Shown here: positions 12,961-21,990 of the stretch, piece after piece | How the letters are laid out: each line of letters begins with the position of its first letter | Position numbering within the stretch: position 1 is the first letter of the stretch | Source of the DNA: Ascaphus truei | Taxonomy: Eukaryota > Chordata > Amphibia > Anura > Ascaphidae | Assembly (NCBI GenBank): GCA_036426205.1 | Contig: CM071570.1 | Span: forward strand, 2,495,997 to 2,559,996 | Reading direction: 5' to 3' | Length of the DNA: 64,000 bases | Position numbers and translations under genes: made by a program | The notes under the pieces: generated by a model | Seen by the model: only the letters and a program-made list of their open reading frames with translations | Told to the model about the DNA's origin: nothing | Database searches by the model: none

Positions 12961-12968
12961 ATCCAACA

Positions 12969-13099
12969 CAGGAGCGGCCAACTCCAGTCCCCAAGGGCCA
13001 CCAACAAGTCATGTTTTAAGGATATTGCTGCTTCAGCACAAGTGGCTCAATCAGTGGCTCAGAATGACTGCCCTTGTGGACTGGAGTAGGCCACCCCTG
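12969..13099. mobile_element. hAT MITE with 8-bp target duplication
   Basis: The ends CAGGAGCGGCCAACTCCAGT and ACTGGAGTAGGCCACCCCTG form terminal inverted repeats of hAT type. The left flank is ATCCAACA (12961-12968). The adjacent right flank is ATCTAACA, but a second copy of the right boundary at 13782-13798 reads ATCCAACA, an exact match. The extra copy was created by the PLE insertion next door. Confidence 0.7.
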
Positions 13100-13798
13100 A
13101 TCTAACATATCCAAAGAAGTAAAGGAGCGGAGGGCATCAATGTGTATATGAAAAAGATGCAAAAAAATAAATAAAACATAGACCAGTAGTACTGTCAGAG
13201 TAGATTCAACTCCTGACGAAGCTTTTGCCCAAAACAAAACCCTTAGAGCCCTGTGAGAGAAAGCACCATGCTGGAGATAGGAACGTTTGGCAAGGCTTAA
13301 GAGGTTCCGGACGGCCACTACCGGAGGCAACTCCTGCCGACGCCAAACAGCTGATCCGACCGGTATTGCAGAAGCTGTGAGATCACCATTTTTATTATTA
13401 CATACTCAAAAGAACTGCCCAAAATGTGAGTGGGCATTTTTGGGCTTGTGTTTTTCTTTTTTTTAAATAAAGTTTACAAAACGTTACTGTGCTATGGTGT
13501 TCCCCTTTCTTTGAGGTAACCCACATCACAGCATCCATTGCCACAGATTGTGATGGGCTCTTTAATACTCACACACGTGAGTATAACCCTTGGAGGTTCC
13601 ATTTGTATACATCCATCTACTCTGATAGTACTACTGTATGGTCTATTTTTTTGCATCGTTTTCATATGAACATTGATGCCCTCCGCTCCTTTACTTGTAA
13701 ATGCCCGTACTGGTTTAGTATTGTGCACCTTACTGCTACAAACCCCTGTCTGAGAGCGCCACTCGTGTGTTACTGTATGTCCCACCCCTGATCCAACA
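13091..13798. mobile_element. PLE-type insertion with 17-bp target duplication, inside a hAT MITE border
   Basis: CCACCCCTGATCTAACA (13091-13107) and CCACCCCTGATCCAACA (13782-13798) flank the insert. Its outer parts are inverted copies (about 13115-13206 against 13618-13700, sharing GGAGCGGAGGGCATCAATGT in opposite orientation). A hammerhead-like first box, CTGACGA, lies at 13213-13219 followed by GCTTTTGC and a degraded AAAAC. The right tail (13701-13781) contains GAGAGCGCCACTCGTGTGTT, the GCGC-type tail shared by this group. Confidence 0.6.
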
Positions 13799-14640
13799 CC
13801 TGATCAATGGAAGGAAATGAATGTGAACACGAGTTAATATGCAAATATTACAACAAAAGACTTTGAACTGAGATCAAATAAGCTGCGAGCCAGCTGATCT
13901 ACTGTATTCAGCATTACAAATATTGCTATACTTACTGTATATTGCAAGAGAAAGGCATTTTGGGAAAGTTAGAATTTTGGGGAAAAATTTGAGAATGCTT
14001 AAATGTTTGTAACTCTTTTAAAATATAAGTAGTTAACTAGTTAGCAGGATCTAATGGATAATTTAAATGCAAGCTGAACAAAAGACATTAAAAATTAAAC
14101 AACCTTCAGTAAAACACAATATCTAAAAGTTTGCCAAGAATCAAACCATTATCAGTGTAAAGTGCTGCAATGTATTTATATATGTCTTTATTTATATAGT
14201 GCCCTACAGGTTCATAGCACGTCACCTCAGTAATATACGGGACATAATAATATAACACATACTGGGAATAAGCGCTTCAGTCATAACCAGCATTAGGAAA
14301 AGGAGTCCCTGCCCCGAAGAGCTTACAATCTTAGTGTTAAGTCGGGAGAACTTAAGGACAGTATGAGGGTGTTCTGGTAAGTGCGTCTGCAAGCGGCCAA
14401 GACCAATGCACATTAGATGTATAGTATCAGCCAACAGAGCAAAGTGAAGTAACATCACAGCTAATTTCTAAAAGAGCTATACATCTCAAGCCCTGCAGGC
14501 TTTGTACAACTCAACATGGAGCTCATCAGGCTCCCAACAGGGAAGAGGAAAGAGAGAAAAGCTGTGAAATGGAGAAGACCCGGAAAGAGAAAAACAACAA
14601 GAGTGGGAGACAATGGCACACTAAATAATGCGGTTTAATG
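13799..14640 (-). repeat. LINE 3'-end fragment in otherwise plain sequence
   Basis: At 14165-14345, read on the minus strand, is a typical CR1/L2-type 3' end: 'ttgtaagctcttcggggcagggac', then further on the 'gcactatataaataaagacat' tail. The rest of this stretch shows no feature. Confidence 0.55.
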
Positions 14641-15345
14641 ATTCAACCTCACCCAGCGTACATCTGCGTTGCTCCAAAGGCGCACAGCCTGATAAGGGCC
14701 CCCCCAAGAACTGCTCCCCTCTGCACAGGACCAGCGTGCTAAGGGTTAACATGTGCTTGTTCTTTTGTTGAATCCGGAACCCCACCCCTGGAATGGTAAT
14801 GACCAGGGGGGGACAAAGAAAAGATCTTTTTGTTCACAGACGCACCAGATTCAACCTCACCCACCCAGCGTACATCTGCGTTGCTCTAAAGGCGCACAGC
14901 CTGATGAGGGCCCCCCCAAGAATTGCTCCCCTCTGCACAGGACCAGCGTGCTAAGGGTTAACATGTGCTTGTTCTTTGTTGAATCGGAAACCCCACCCAC
15001 TGGAATGTTAATGAGCCAAGGGGACAAAGAAAAGATCTTTTTGTTCACAGACGCACCAGATTCAACCTCACCCACCCAGCGTACATCTGCGTTGCTCTAA
15101 AGGCGCACAGCCTGATGAGGGCCCCCCCAAGAATTGCTCCCCTCTGCACAGGACCAGCGTGCTAAGGGTTAACATGTGCTTGTTCTTTGTTGAATCGGAA
15201 ACCCCACCCACTGGAATGTTAATGAGCCAAGGGGACAAAGAAAAGATCCTTTTGTTCACAGACGCACCAGATTCAACCTCACCCACCCAGCGTACATCTG
15301 CGTTGCTCCAAAGGCGCACAGCCTTTGGCGCAGCCGAAGGGCAGC
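14641..15345 (+). repeat. 211-bp satellite, about 3.3 copies
   Basis: The word GCGTACATCTGCGTTGCT starts at 14656, 14868, 15079 and 15290, giving spacings of 212, 211 and 211 bases. Each unit also contains GGACCAGCGTGCTAAGGGTT and GACAAAGAAAAGATC. Copies look very similar by eye, with the first the most diverged. Reading frames on both strands here simply repeat with the unit and are not genes. Confidence 0.9.
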
Positions 15346-16023
15346 CAAAGGGCTTGAGCCGTTTGCTGCCGTTCGCTGATGTTAAGGTGATGTTAAAGCT
15401 GCTCTATTTCCATCTGAAACACATAAGCCCTTTATCCCCTGTACCCAATTTTCCAGCTTTATCTGTCCATGAAATGTCTGTGAATTCCCTGTATAACCTT
15501 GTTCTTTTATCGTAACCATGTATTTTTTATAACTCTGTGTCCAGGACATACTTGAAAACGAGAGGTATCTCTCAATGTATTACTTCCTCGTAAAACATTT
15601 TTATAAATAAATAAATATGCTGGTTAAAGATGAAATCCTCTATAAGTGACAGGCAACATTGTAGAAAGAATGTAATAAATCACACCCACTGTATACAACA
15701 CTTATCTTTTTAGATCTGTCTCCAGAAACCTGCTTATAGTCCCAAGGATCAATAAAGAATCCGGTCGCTCTTCCTTCTCTTGGCGATTACCCTATCCCCC
15801 CCTCCCCCCCCGCAAACTTTGGCTGATTCTTACTTTAAAACTTGTTGTCAACTTTACTTTGTGCCCAGGAAATACTTGCGAGTTACCTCTCGTTTTCAAT
15901 ATCTCTCTGGAGCAAAATATTTTGTAAAGAAATAATCAAAAGATCTTTTAAAAAAAAAACAAAAAAAAAACAGTTACACCAAAGACTTCATTTATTTTTT
16001 GAGTTTAAACACACCTTCACTTA
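15346..16023. repeat. Two inverted LINE/SINE 3'-tail fragments
   Basis: Plus-strand CCAGGACATACTTGAAAACG at 15541-15560 continues into ...CGAGAGGTATCTCTCAATG and ends with a TAAATAAATAAAT tail near 15612. A minus-strand relative occupies about 15860-15935 (minus reading: CGAGAGGTAACTCGCAAGTA, then CCTGGGCACA). A/C homopolymer runs lie at 15949-15971. Confidence 0.55.
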
Positions 16024-16145
16024 ACAGGGGCATCAGAATACTTTGCTATGAGACGAATTAAAATGATATACAATTGATTTGTTGGCAGGAAAAGCCAGAA
16101 GGAAGAGGTAAGTCTTAAACCGAGGCCGAAACAGTGGTAAGAGAT
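16024..16145 (-). mobile_element. LINE (CR1/L2-type) 3' fragment, left of the Tc1 insertion
   Basis: The minus-strand sequence here lies directly beyond the Tc1 end and is taken to be the severed 3' part of the LINE whose reverse-transcriptase relic lies at 20343-21990. This rests on orientation and position, not on a reading frame. Confidence 0.4.
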
Positions 16146-16516
16146 ACATTTATGTGAAAAAGAAAGTACACCCTCTTTAAATGCTATAGTTTTACATATC
16201 AGGACATAATAACAACCATCTGTTCCTTAGCAGGTCCTAAAATTAGGTACATACAACCTCAGATGAACAACAACACATGACATATTACACCATGTCATGA
16301 TTTATTTTACAAAAATAAAGCCAAAATGGAGAAGTTGTGTGTGAAAAACTAAGTACACCCTTACTGCTTCCATAGGAATGAAGATGCTAAGTAGCAGACA
16401 GGTGCTGCTAATCAAATGTCCTTGGTTAATTGATCATCAGCAAGTGTGGCCACCACTATAAAAGCCGAAGTTTTAGCAGTTTGCTGGTCTGGAGCCTTCA
16501 GGTGTGTGTTAACACA

Positions 16517-17536
16517 ATGCCAAGGAGGAAAGACATCAGCAATGATCTTAAAGAAGCAATTGTTGCTGCCATCAATCTGGGATGGGTTATAAGGCCATTT
16601 TCAAACAATTTAAAGTCCATCATTCTAGTGAGAAAGATTATTCAAAAGTGGAAAACATTCAAGACAGTTGCCAATCTTCTGAGGAGTGGACGTCGCAGCA
16701 AATTCACCCCAGGGTCAGACTATGCAATGCTCAGAGAAATTGCAAAAAAGCCAAGAGTTACATCTCAGACGCTACAGGTCTCAGTTAGCATGTTAAATGT
16801 TAAAGCTCATGCCAGTACAATTAGAAAAAGACTGAACAAGTATGGTTTGTTTGGAAGGGTTGCCGGGAGAAAGCCTCTTCTCTCTAAAAAGAACATGGCA
16901 GCACGGCTTAGGTTTCCAAAGTTGCATCAGAACAAACCACAAGACTTCTGGAACAATGTCCTTTGGACAGACGAGACCAAAGTGGAAATGTTTGGCCATA
17001 ATGGACAGTGCCACGTTTGACGAAAATCAAACACAGCATATCAGCACAAACACCTCATACCAACTGTCAAGCACAGTGGTGAAGGGGTGATGACTTGGGC
17101 TTGTTTTGCAGCCTCAGGACCTGGGAACCTTGAAGTCATTGAGTCGACCATGAACTCCTCTGTATACCAAAGTTTTCTAGAGTCAAATGTGAGGCCATCT
17201 GTCCGACAGCTAAAGCTTGGCCGAAATTGGGTCATGCAACAGGACAATGATCCCAAGCACACCAGCAAATCTACAACAGAATGGCTGAAAAAGAAAAGAA
17301 TCAAGGTGTTGCAATGGCCCAGGCAAAGTCCAGACATCAACCCTATTGAAATGCCGTGGCGGGACCTTAAGAGATCTGTGCATAAACAAATGCCCACAAA
17401 CCTCAATGAACTGAAGCAACATTGTAAAAAAGAGTGGGCCAAAATTCCTCCACAACTATGTGAGAGACTGATAAAGTTATACAGAAAACGATTACTTCAA
17501 GTTATTGCTGCTAAAGGTGGTTCTACAAGCTATTGA
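16517..17536 (+). pseudogene. Tc1 transposase, nearly full length, one nonsense codon and a double frameshift
   Basis: The product would be a cut-and-paste DD34E transposase acting on the TA-flanked inverted repeats around it. From ATG 16517 (MPRRKDISND) to TGA 17534 there are 339 codons, about the usual Tc1 length. An N-terminal helix-turn-helix region with ...SGRRSKFTP... and TIRKRLNKYG is followed by the catalytic part: D in LWTDETK (codon 16970), D in QQDNDPKH (17243) and E in NPIEMPW (17348). Spacings of 90 and 34 residues fit the family. Damage: codon 17018-17020 is TGA where Tc1 relatives usually have W, and about 16580-16630 is out of frame because the family-like GYKAIFKQF reading lies in the second frame. 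The catalytic triad survives but the gene is dead as read. Single-base indels could be assembly errors. Confidence 0.92.
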
Positions 17537-18206
17537 ATCATAAGGTATACTTAGTTTTTCACACATGGCTTCTACATTTTGGCTTTATTTTTGTTAAATA
17601 AATCATGACACGGTGTAATATGTCATGTGTTGTTGTTCATCTGAGGTTGTATTTACCTAATTTTAAGACGTGCTAAGGAACAGATGGAATACAAAAAGAC
17701 CAAAAGCGCAGGCGCATATAGTGAAGTATGTTAAAATAAATAAATATATATTGTTAGGGTAAGATATCTGCGTACATCAGATCAAAGAATAATCAGCATT
17801 TCATGTACAATGACATGGGTTACCCGACACCACACAGCCACCGCTTGATCGAAGGATATCCACTTTGCTGCCTTTAAGGAGATCTTTGCCTAGGAACACA
17901 CCGCCAAGGCACTTGAAGAAAACCCTCCACTCGTCTCCCAAGGTCGAGGTGAGACATCCCTAGAAGTCAGGGCCGTCGGAACCGCTGCTCCGTCTAGCTG
18001 AAAGCCGAAGGGACGCCCTCAGGAGTCAGAGCTGTTGGAGCCACCGCCGGGCTGGTTCGTTAAGAGTCCCGTATGTGTTTCATTACCGGCCGCAAAGTGA
18101 GGATGGCCGTAAAGTGAGGAATTGCGTCACTTCGATAATGCCAAAATATCACAAATTCTCAGAAAATGTTTGGGCACGCAGATTATGAACAAGAATGTCA
18201 TATGGG

Positions 18207-18265
18207 CTATAAAATCTATCCAACGCGTTTCGTAGCGTAAGCTACTTCATCAGGGATAATTTAGT
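18207..18265 (-). ncRNA. Hammerhead ribozyme (type I, minimal stem III), PLE left arm
   Basis: On the minus strand: CTGATGA (18253-18247), stem II GTAGC...GCTAC, then GAAAC (18231-18227) followed by GC and GTT, giving a 2-bp stem III and a GUH cleavage site. Stem I can form between ATTATCC before the core and GGATAGATT after it. All core nucleotides of the hammerhead fold are present. Hammerheads with this tiny stem III are known from Penelope-like elements. Confidence 0.75.
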
Positions 18266-18699
18266 TAATACATTCACGGATATAAATACCCTAAAACCAC
18301 ATCTGAATACCCTAAAACCACAATCCAGAAAGCACACCGCACCAATCAGAATTCAATTAAGCAATGTCACACATATGTGTGAATAATAAGGTAATTGTTA
18401 ACCTCTGTGCTTATCAATTTAACCCCATCATATGTGATTAGGATACATTACAAAATACACTTATTTCAACAAGTAACACATATTAGAAAAAACAATGCAT
18501 ATAGATAAAACTGCCAATACAACCAATATAATTGGCAAATGTAAAAATAAATGGCTCTGAAATAAAACAGACAATCAGTTAGTAATTTATCAAGGAGAAT
18601 ATAGCAAATATTTAGAATAGACCAATTCCAGATCGTACATAATATAAATTTGCAAAACAAAACACAGAAAATAGATCTTATAGACACGTTCTTTAATAT

Positions 18700-19078
18700 A
18701 AACACCATATGTCTATATTTTCATTTAAACCGTTAATACCTAAGGTTTCAAGTTTTTGTATCCAGAATGTTTCTTGGACAGAGACATCCTTTAACCTATC
18801 ACCTCCTCGTCTGCTCCGATGGATATGTTTAATCCCTTTGAATGTTAAAGATGAGGGATCTTTGTTATGATGGGTAGAATAATGGCGACTACCGCTTTGA
18901 GTCGATAGGGCATTTTTGATATTTCTCACATGTTCTTGAATGCGGAGTTTAAGACTACGCTTTGTGCGGCCTACATATTATAGGCCGCACGGACACTCTA
19001 GTAAATAAACTACAAAGCTAGTATTACAGTTTATAAAATCTTTAATATTGTATGATTTATGATTCTTACATGACTTAA
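18700..19078 (-). pseudogene. PLE GIY-YIG endonuclease domain, 5'-truncated with one stop
   Basis: This is the C-terminal endonuclease of a Penelope-like retroelement protein, the part that nicks the target DNA; the reverse transcriptase is missing. Read on the minus strand from about 19078 it gives FINCNTSFVVYLLECPCGL, then a TAA stop, then YVGRTKRSLKLRIQEHVRNI, continuing to GGDRLKDVSV and QETFWIQKLETLGINGLN. The VYLLECPCG and YVGRT boxes correspond to the GIY and YIG motifs, R in the LRIQEH helix and E in QETFWI to the catalytic residues. The only lesion seen is the stop between L and Y (about 18976-18978). Upstream sequence was lost at the inverted junction near 19085. Confidence 0.8.
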
Positions 19079-19097
19079 ATGTTTTTCTTTATGTTTT

Positions 19098-19222
19098 TCG
19101 TAAGTCGCCATTATTCTACCCATCATAACAAAGATCCCTCATCCCTAACATTCAAAGGGATTAAACATATCTCTCGGAGAAGACGAGGAGGTGATAGGTT
19201 AAAGGATGTCTCTGTCTGTTTT
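19098..19222 (+). pseudogene. PLE endonuclease fragment, right arm of the dimer
   Basis: Plus-strand partner of the copy at 18700-19078. It reads SRHYSTHHNKDPSSLTFKGI and then ...SRRRRGGDRLKDVSV, after which coding similarity stops at a deletion joining it directly to the 3' untranslated part (TTTTATTTCAGAGCCATTTA). It lacks both the GIY and YIG boxes and the catalytic glutamate. It has no independent function and is informative mainly as the second arm of the inverted dimer. Confidence 0.75.
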
Positions 19223-19511
19223 ATTTCAGAGCCATTTATTTTTACATTTACCAATTATATTGGTTGTATTGGCAGTTTTATCTATATGCATTGTTTTTTC
19301 TAATATGTGTTACTTGTTGAAATAAAAGTGTATTTTGTAATGTATCCTAATCACACCTGATGGGGTTAAATTGATAAGCACAGAGGTTAACAATGACCTT
19401 ATTATTCACACATGTGTGACATTGCTAAGTTAAATTCTGATTGGTGCGGTGTGCTTTCTGGATTGACCTATCAGATATGGTTTTAAACTATTTATATCCG
19501 TGAATGTATTA

Positions 19512-19572
19512 ACTAAATTATCCCTGATAAAGTAGTTTACGTTACGAAACGCGTTGGATAGATTTTATAGCC
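19512..19572 (+). ncRNA. Decayed hammerhead ribozyme, PLE right arm
   Basis: Counterpart of the minus-strand ribozyme at 18207-18265. The first box is CTGATAA (19524-19530) instead of CTGATGA. Stem II is weakened (GTAGTTTACGTTAC). GAAAC (19546-19550), GC and GTT are kept. The G-to-A change in the core should abolish self-cleavage. Confidence 0.65.
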
Positions 19573-20794
19573 CATATGACATTCTTGTTCATAATCTGCG
19601 TGCCCAAACATTTTCTGAGATTTTCTGAGAATTTGTGATATTTTGGCATTATCGAAGTGACGCAATTCCTCACTTTACGGCCATCCTCACTTTGCGGCTG
19701 GTTGTGAAACACATACGGGACTCTTGACGAACCAGCCCGGCGGTGGCTCCAACAGCTCTCCTGAGGGCGTCCCATCGGCTTTCAGCTAGACGGAGCGGCG
19801 GTTCCGACGGCCCTGACTTCTAGGGGCGTCTCACCTGGACCTTGGGAGACGAGTGGAGGGTTTTCTTCAAGTGCTGTGGCGGTGTGTTCCCAGGCAAAGA
19901 TCTCCTTAAAGACAGCAAAGTGGATATCCTTCGATCCAGCGGTGGCTGTGTGGTGTCGGGTAACCCATGTCATTGTACATGAAATGCTGATTATTCTTTG
20001 ATCTGATGTACGCAGATATCTTATCCTAACAATATATATTTATTTATTTTAACATACTTCACTATGTGCGTCTGCGCTTTTGGTCTTTTTGTATTCCAGT
20101 TGCTCTAGGGGTGTTGTGTCATCCCTATCAATATAGCTGCAGACGCCTATCTCCAATATAGAGGTTGTTTTTCAACTATATTATCACATAGGTGGTTAAT
20201 GGGTTAATTATTTTACATTAGAGGTTATATAGTTGCGCACTTGTATTTTTTGTTTTCTAAGGAACAGATGATTGTTATTATGTCCTGATATGTAAAACCA
20301 TAGAATTCAAAGAGGGTGTACTTTCTTTTTCACACAACTGTACACCTGAGCTCTGGTTGTAGCGAGTTCCAGAACTCTGAAGCTGCACGCAAAAAGGCCC
20401 ACCCAGCGTAGGGTGCAGTACCCTTGGCACGGCGAGATGGACCTCCTCCACGAGATCATAGCCAGTACCCATCCGCGGCTTCAAACAAGACTGCAGATAG
20501 GCAGCCCTTGACCTTGCAAGGTATTAAAAAAATCATGATGGCCAACTGGAACCGAACACAGAATATGACTGGAAGCCAGTGCAGATCACGTAAGGTGGGA
20601 GTGATATACTCAAAGCAAGAAACACGTTCTGCACAAGCTGGAGCCTCCACAGCAGGCACGTCGGTAGTCTTGCATATAAGGCATTCTGTAGTTCAACTGT
20701 GTAGACACAAAGGCATGGACCAGTGACAAGATCCATAGATGACAGAAGTGAATGCAAGCTCCGAAGTAGCCTCAGATAAAAAAAAACAACAAGG

Positions 20795-20915
20795 TGCATG
20801 AAGGCTCCAGTCGGGTATGAAATGCGTCTGAGTGCGCCATAGACATGCGTCTATCCGTTTTTGCTTAATAAAACTCTGTTTTTCATTGATTGCGCCGTAT
20901 CGTTTTCACCGGTGA
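20795..20915 (+). mobile_element. PLE fragment with hammerhead remnant
   Basis: ATGAAGGCTCC...GGGTATGAAATGCGTC resembles a hammerhead whose first box is cut to ATGA and whose GAAAC has become GAAAT (20819-20823). It is followed by TCTGAGTGCGCC and a TTTTTGCTTAATAAAACTCT tail, then ATTGCGCCGTATCG, as in the other PLE ends. It sits inside the minus-strand LINE relic. Confidence 0.4.
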
Positions 20916-21021
20916 GCTGTGCATCACCTTCCTTCCTTCACATATAACAAACCAGACAAAAGAATTGAGGCCACTTGGGCTGGCATGTTGAGATTCTAGT
21001 AAAAAAAGGATGCAGTGGTTA

Positions 21022-21106
21022 CACACCTGGGGCACAGGTAGTGCCTGGGGCACAGGTAGTGGCTGGGGCACAGTTAGTGGCTGGGGCACAGGTAGTGGCT
21101 GTACAC
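21022..21106 (+). repeat. 20-bp minisatellite, about 4 copies
   Basis: Unit CTGGGGCACAGGTAGTGGC repeated with small changes inside the LINE relic. It accounts for the proline-valine-rich frames on the minus strand. Confidence 0.85.
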
Positions 21107-21990
21107 CATTGATTAGGGGAATCTTGAAAACCCTCCTGTCCAATACTCAGGTGCCTTGCTGAACCCATAATCATTAGTTCAGTCTTGTCAGGATTGAGTC
21201 TCAGCCAATTCATCTCCATCAATGCCGCCACCTCATCAGAAATGCTGTCAGTGTGGTAACAGCCGTCGCTGGGTAGACCTGGAAAGAAACATATCTGGGT
21301 GTCATCAGCTTACTGGTGGCACTTCAGACCATGCTTCCGGATGATATTGTTCAGCAGTCTTCATACACGTTGAACAGGAGCGGTGACTGCACCAATCCTT
21401 GAGGGACCCCAAAGGGACAAGCCCCACCGGTGACACAAGGGACCCCATAGCCACCTGCTGGGTCCGGCCCTGCATGAAAGAGACAACCCGTTGTAATGCA
21501 GTCTTACTGATACCAGCTAGGTCCTTTAGGCGGTGCAGCAGCACCCGATGATAAACTGTGTTGAAGGCCGCTGAGAGGTCAAACATGACATGGGTGAGAA
21601 ATACAGCCCTTGTCCATAGCCATCAATAAGTCATCAACCACACAGACCTGGGTCGAGTTAGTTCCATGACCAGCACTAAAGTCAGACTGCATGGGGTCGA
21701 AGAAGCCGGCCCTTTCCAGACAATCATCCAGCTGGGTGAAAACTAATCTCTTCAACACCTAACCTATACTGGGAAGATTGGAGATTGGACGATAGTTGGC
21801 AAGAACATCAACATCTAGACCCAATTTCTTCAACAGGGGACGGACCAGCGCCTTTTTCAAGGCCACCGGCACCTACTCCACAGTGAGGGATCTACTGATG
21901 ATCGCCACAAACCACGGAGCCACTGCATTACTGGTCTCTTTTTTGACTTGGCTGTGTTTGCTTCTTTGGAAATTAACCAAGTATTGTTTT

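Larger units (their letters stand above)
17673..20270. mobile_element. Inverted PLE dimer inserted in the Tc1 end, 14-bp target duplication
   Basis: CTAAGGAACAGATG is repeated exactly at 17673-17686 and 20257-20270, and joining the two sides restores a normal Tc1 inverted repeat. The insert (17687-20256) is a head-to-head pair: the left arm is a minus-strand PLE 3' part and the right arm a plus-strand one, meeting near 19085. Outer arms match over hundreds of bases (for example GGTTACCCGACACCACACAG at 17818-17837 against its complement near 19950). The right arm lacks about 220 bases present in the left (about 18560-18780). A right-hand tail of about 160 bases (20095-20256) is outside the palindrome and contains GTTGCGCACTTGTATTTTTT. 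Both arms hold a hammerhead core and endonuclease coding sequence. Confidence 0.85.
16146..20342 (+). mobile_element. Tc1-type DNA transposon, split by a PLE insertion
   Basis: TA target duplications lie at 16146-16147 and 20341-20342. The left end reads CATTTATGTGAAAAAGAAAG and the right end is the complement of CAGTTGTGTGAAAAAGAAAG. Inverted repeats are about 210 bases, with an outer repeat (GAAAAAGAAAGTACACCCTC, from 16156) and an inner repeat (GTGTGTGAAAAACTAAGTAC, about 16338-16357, and its complement at 17548-17569), the IR/DR layout of Sleeping-Beauty-like Tc1 elements. Without the insert (17687-20270) the element is about 1.6 kb, the normal size. The right inverted repeat is interrupted after 17686 and resumes at 20271. 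Confidence 0.9.
20343..21990 (-). pseudogene. CR1/L2-type LINE reverse transcriptase relic
   Basis: A non-LTR retrotransposon polymerase, read on the minus strand from about 21990 down to 20343. In order: an [14 protein letters not shown] stretch and LERAGFFDPMQSDF (about 21690-21800), motif A as FDLSAAFNTVYHRVLLHRL (21586-21530), QGRTQQVAMG (about 21455-21470), NWLRLNPDKTELMIMG (about 21170-21215), and a C-terminal LRDLHWLPV (about 20560). The YADD box region is not readable, and several frameshifts and stops break the frame. The element was split on its 3' side by the Tc1 at 16146-20342, and it contains a 20-bp minisatellite and a PLE scrap. Family clade within CR1/L2/Rex1 is uncertain. Confidence 0.75.

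Noticed and set aside
14753..15515. Frames of 72-118 codons in the 211-bp array
   Set aside because: They repeat with the satellite unit on both strands and have no independent support.
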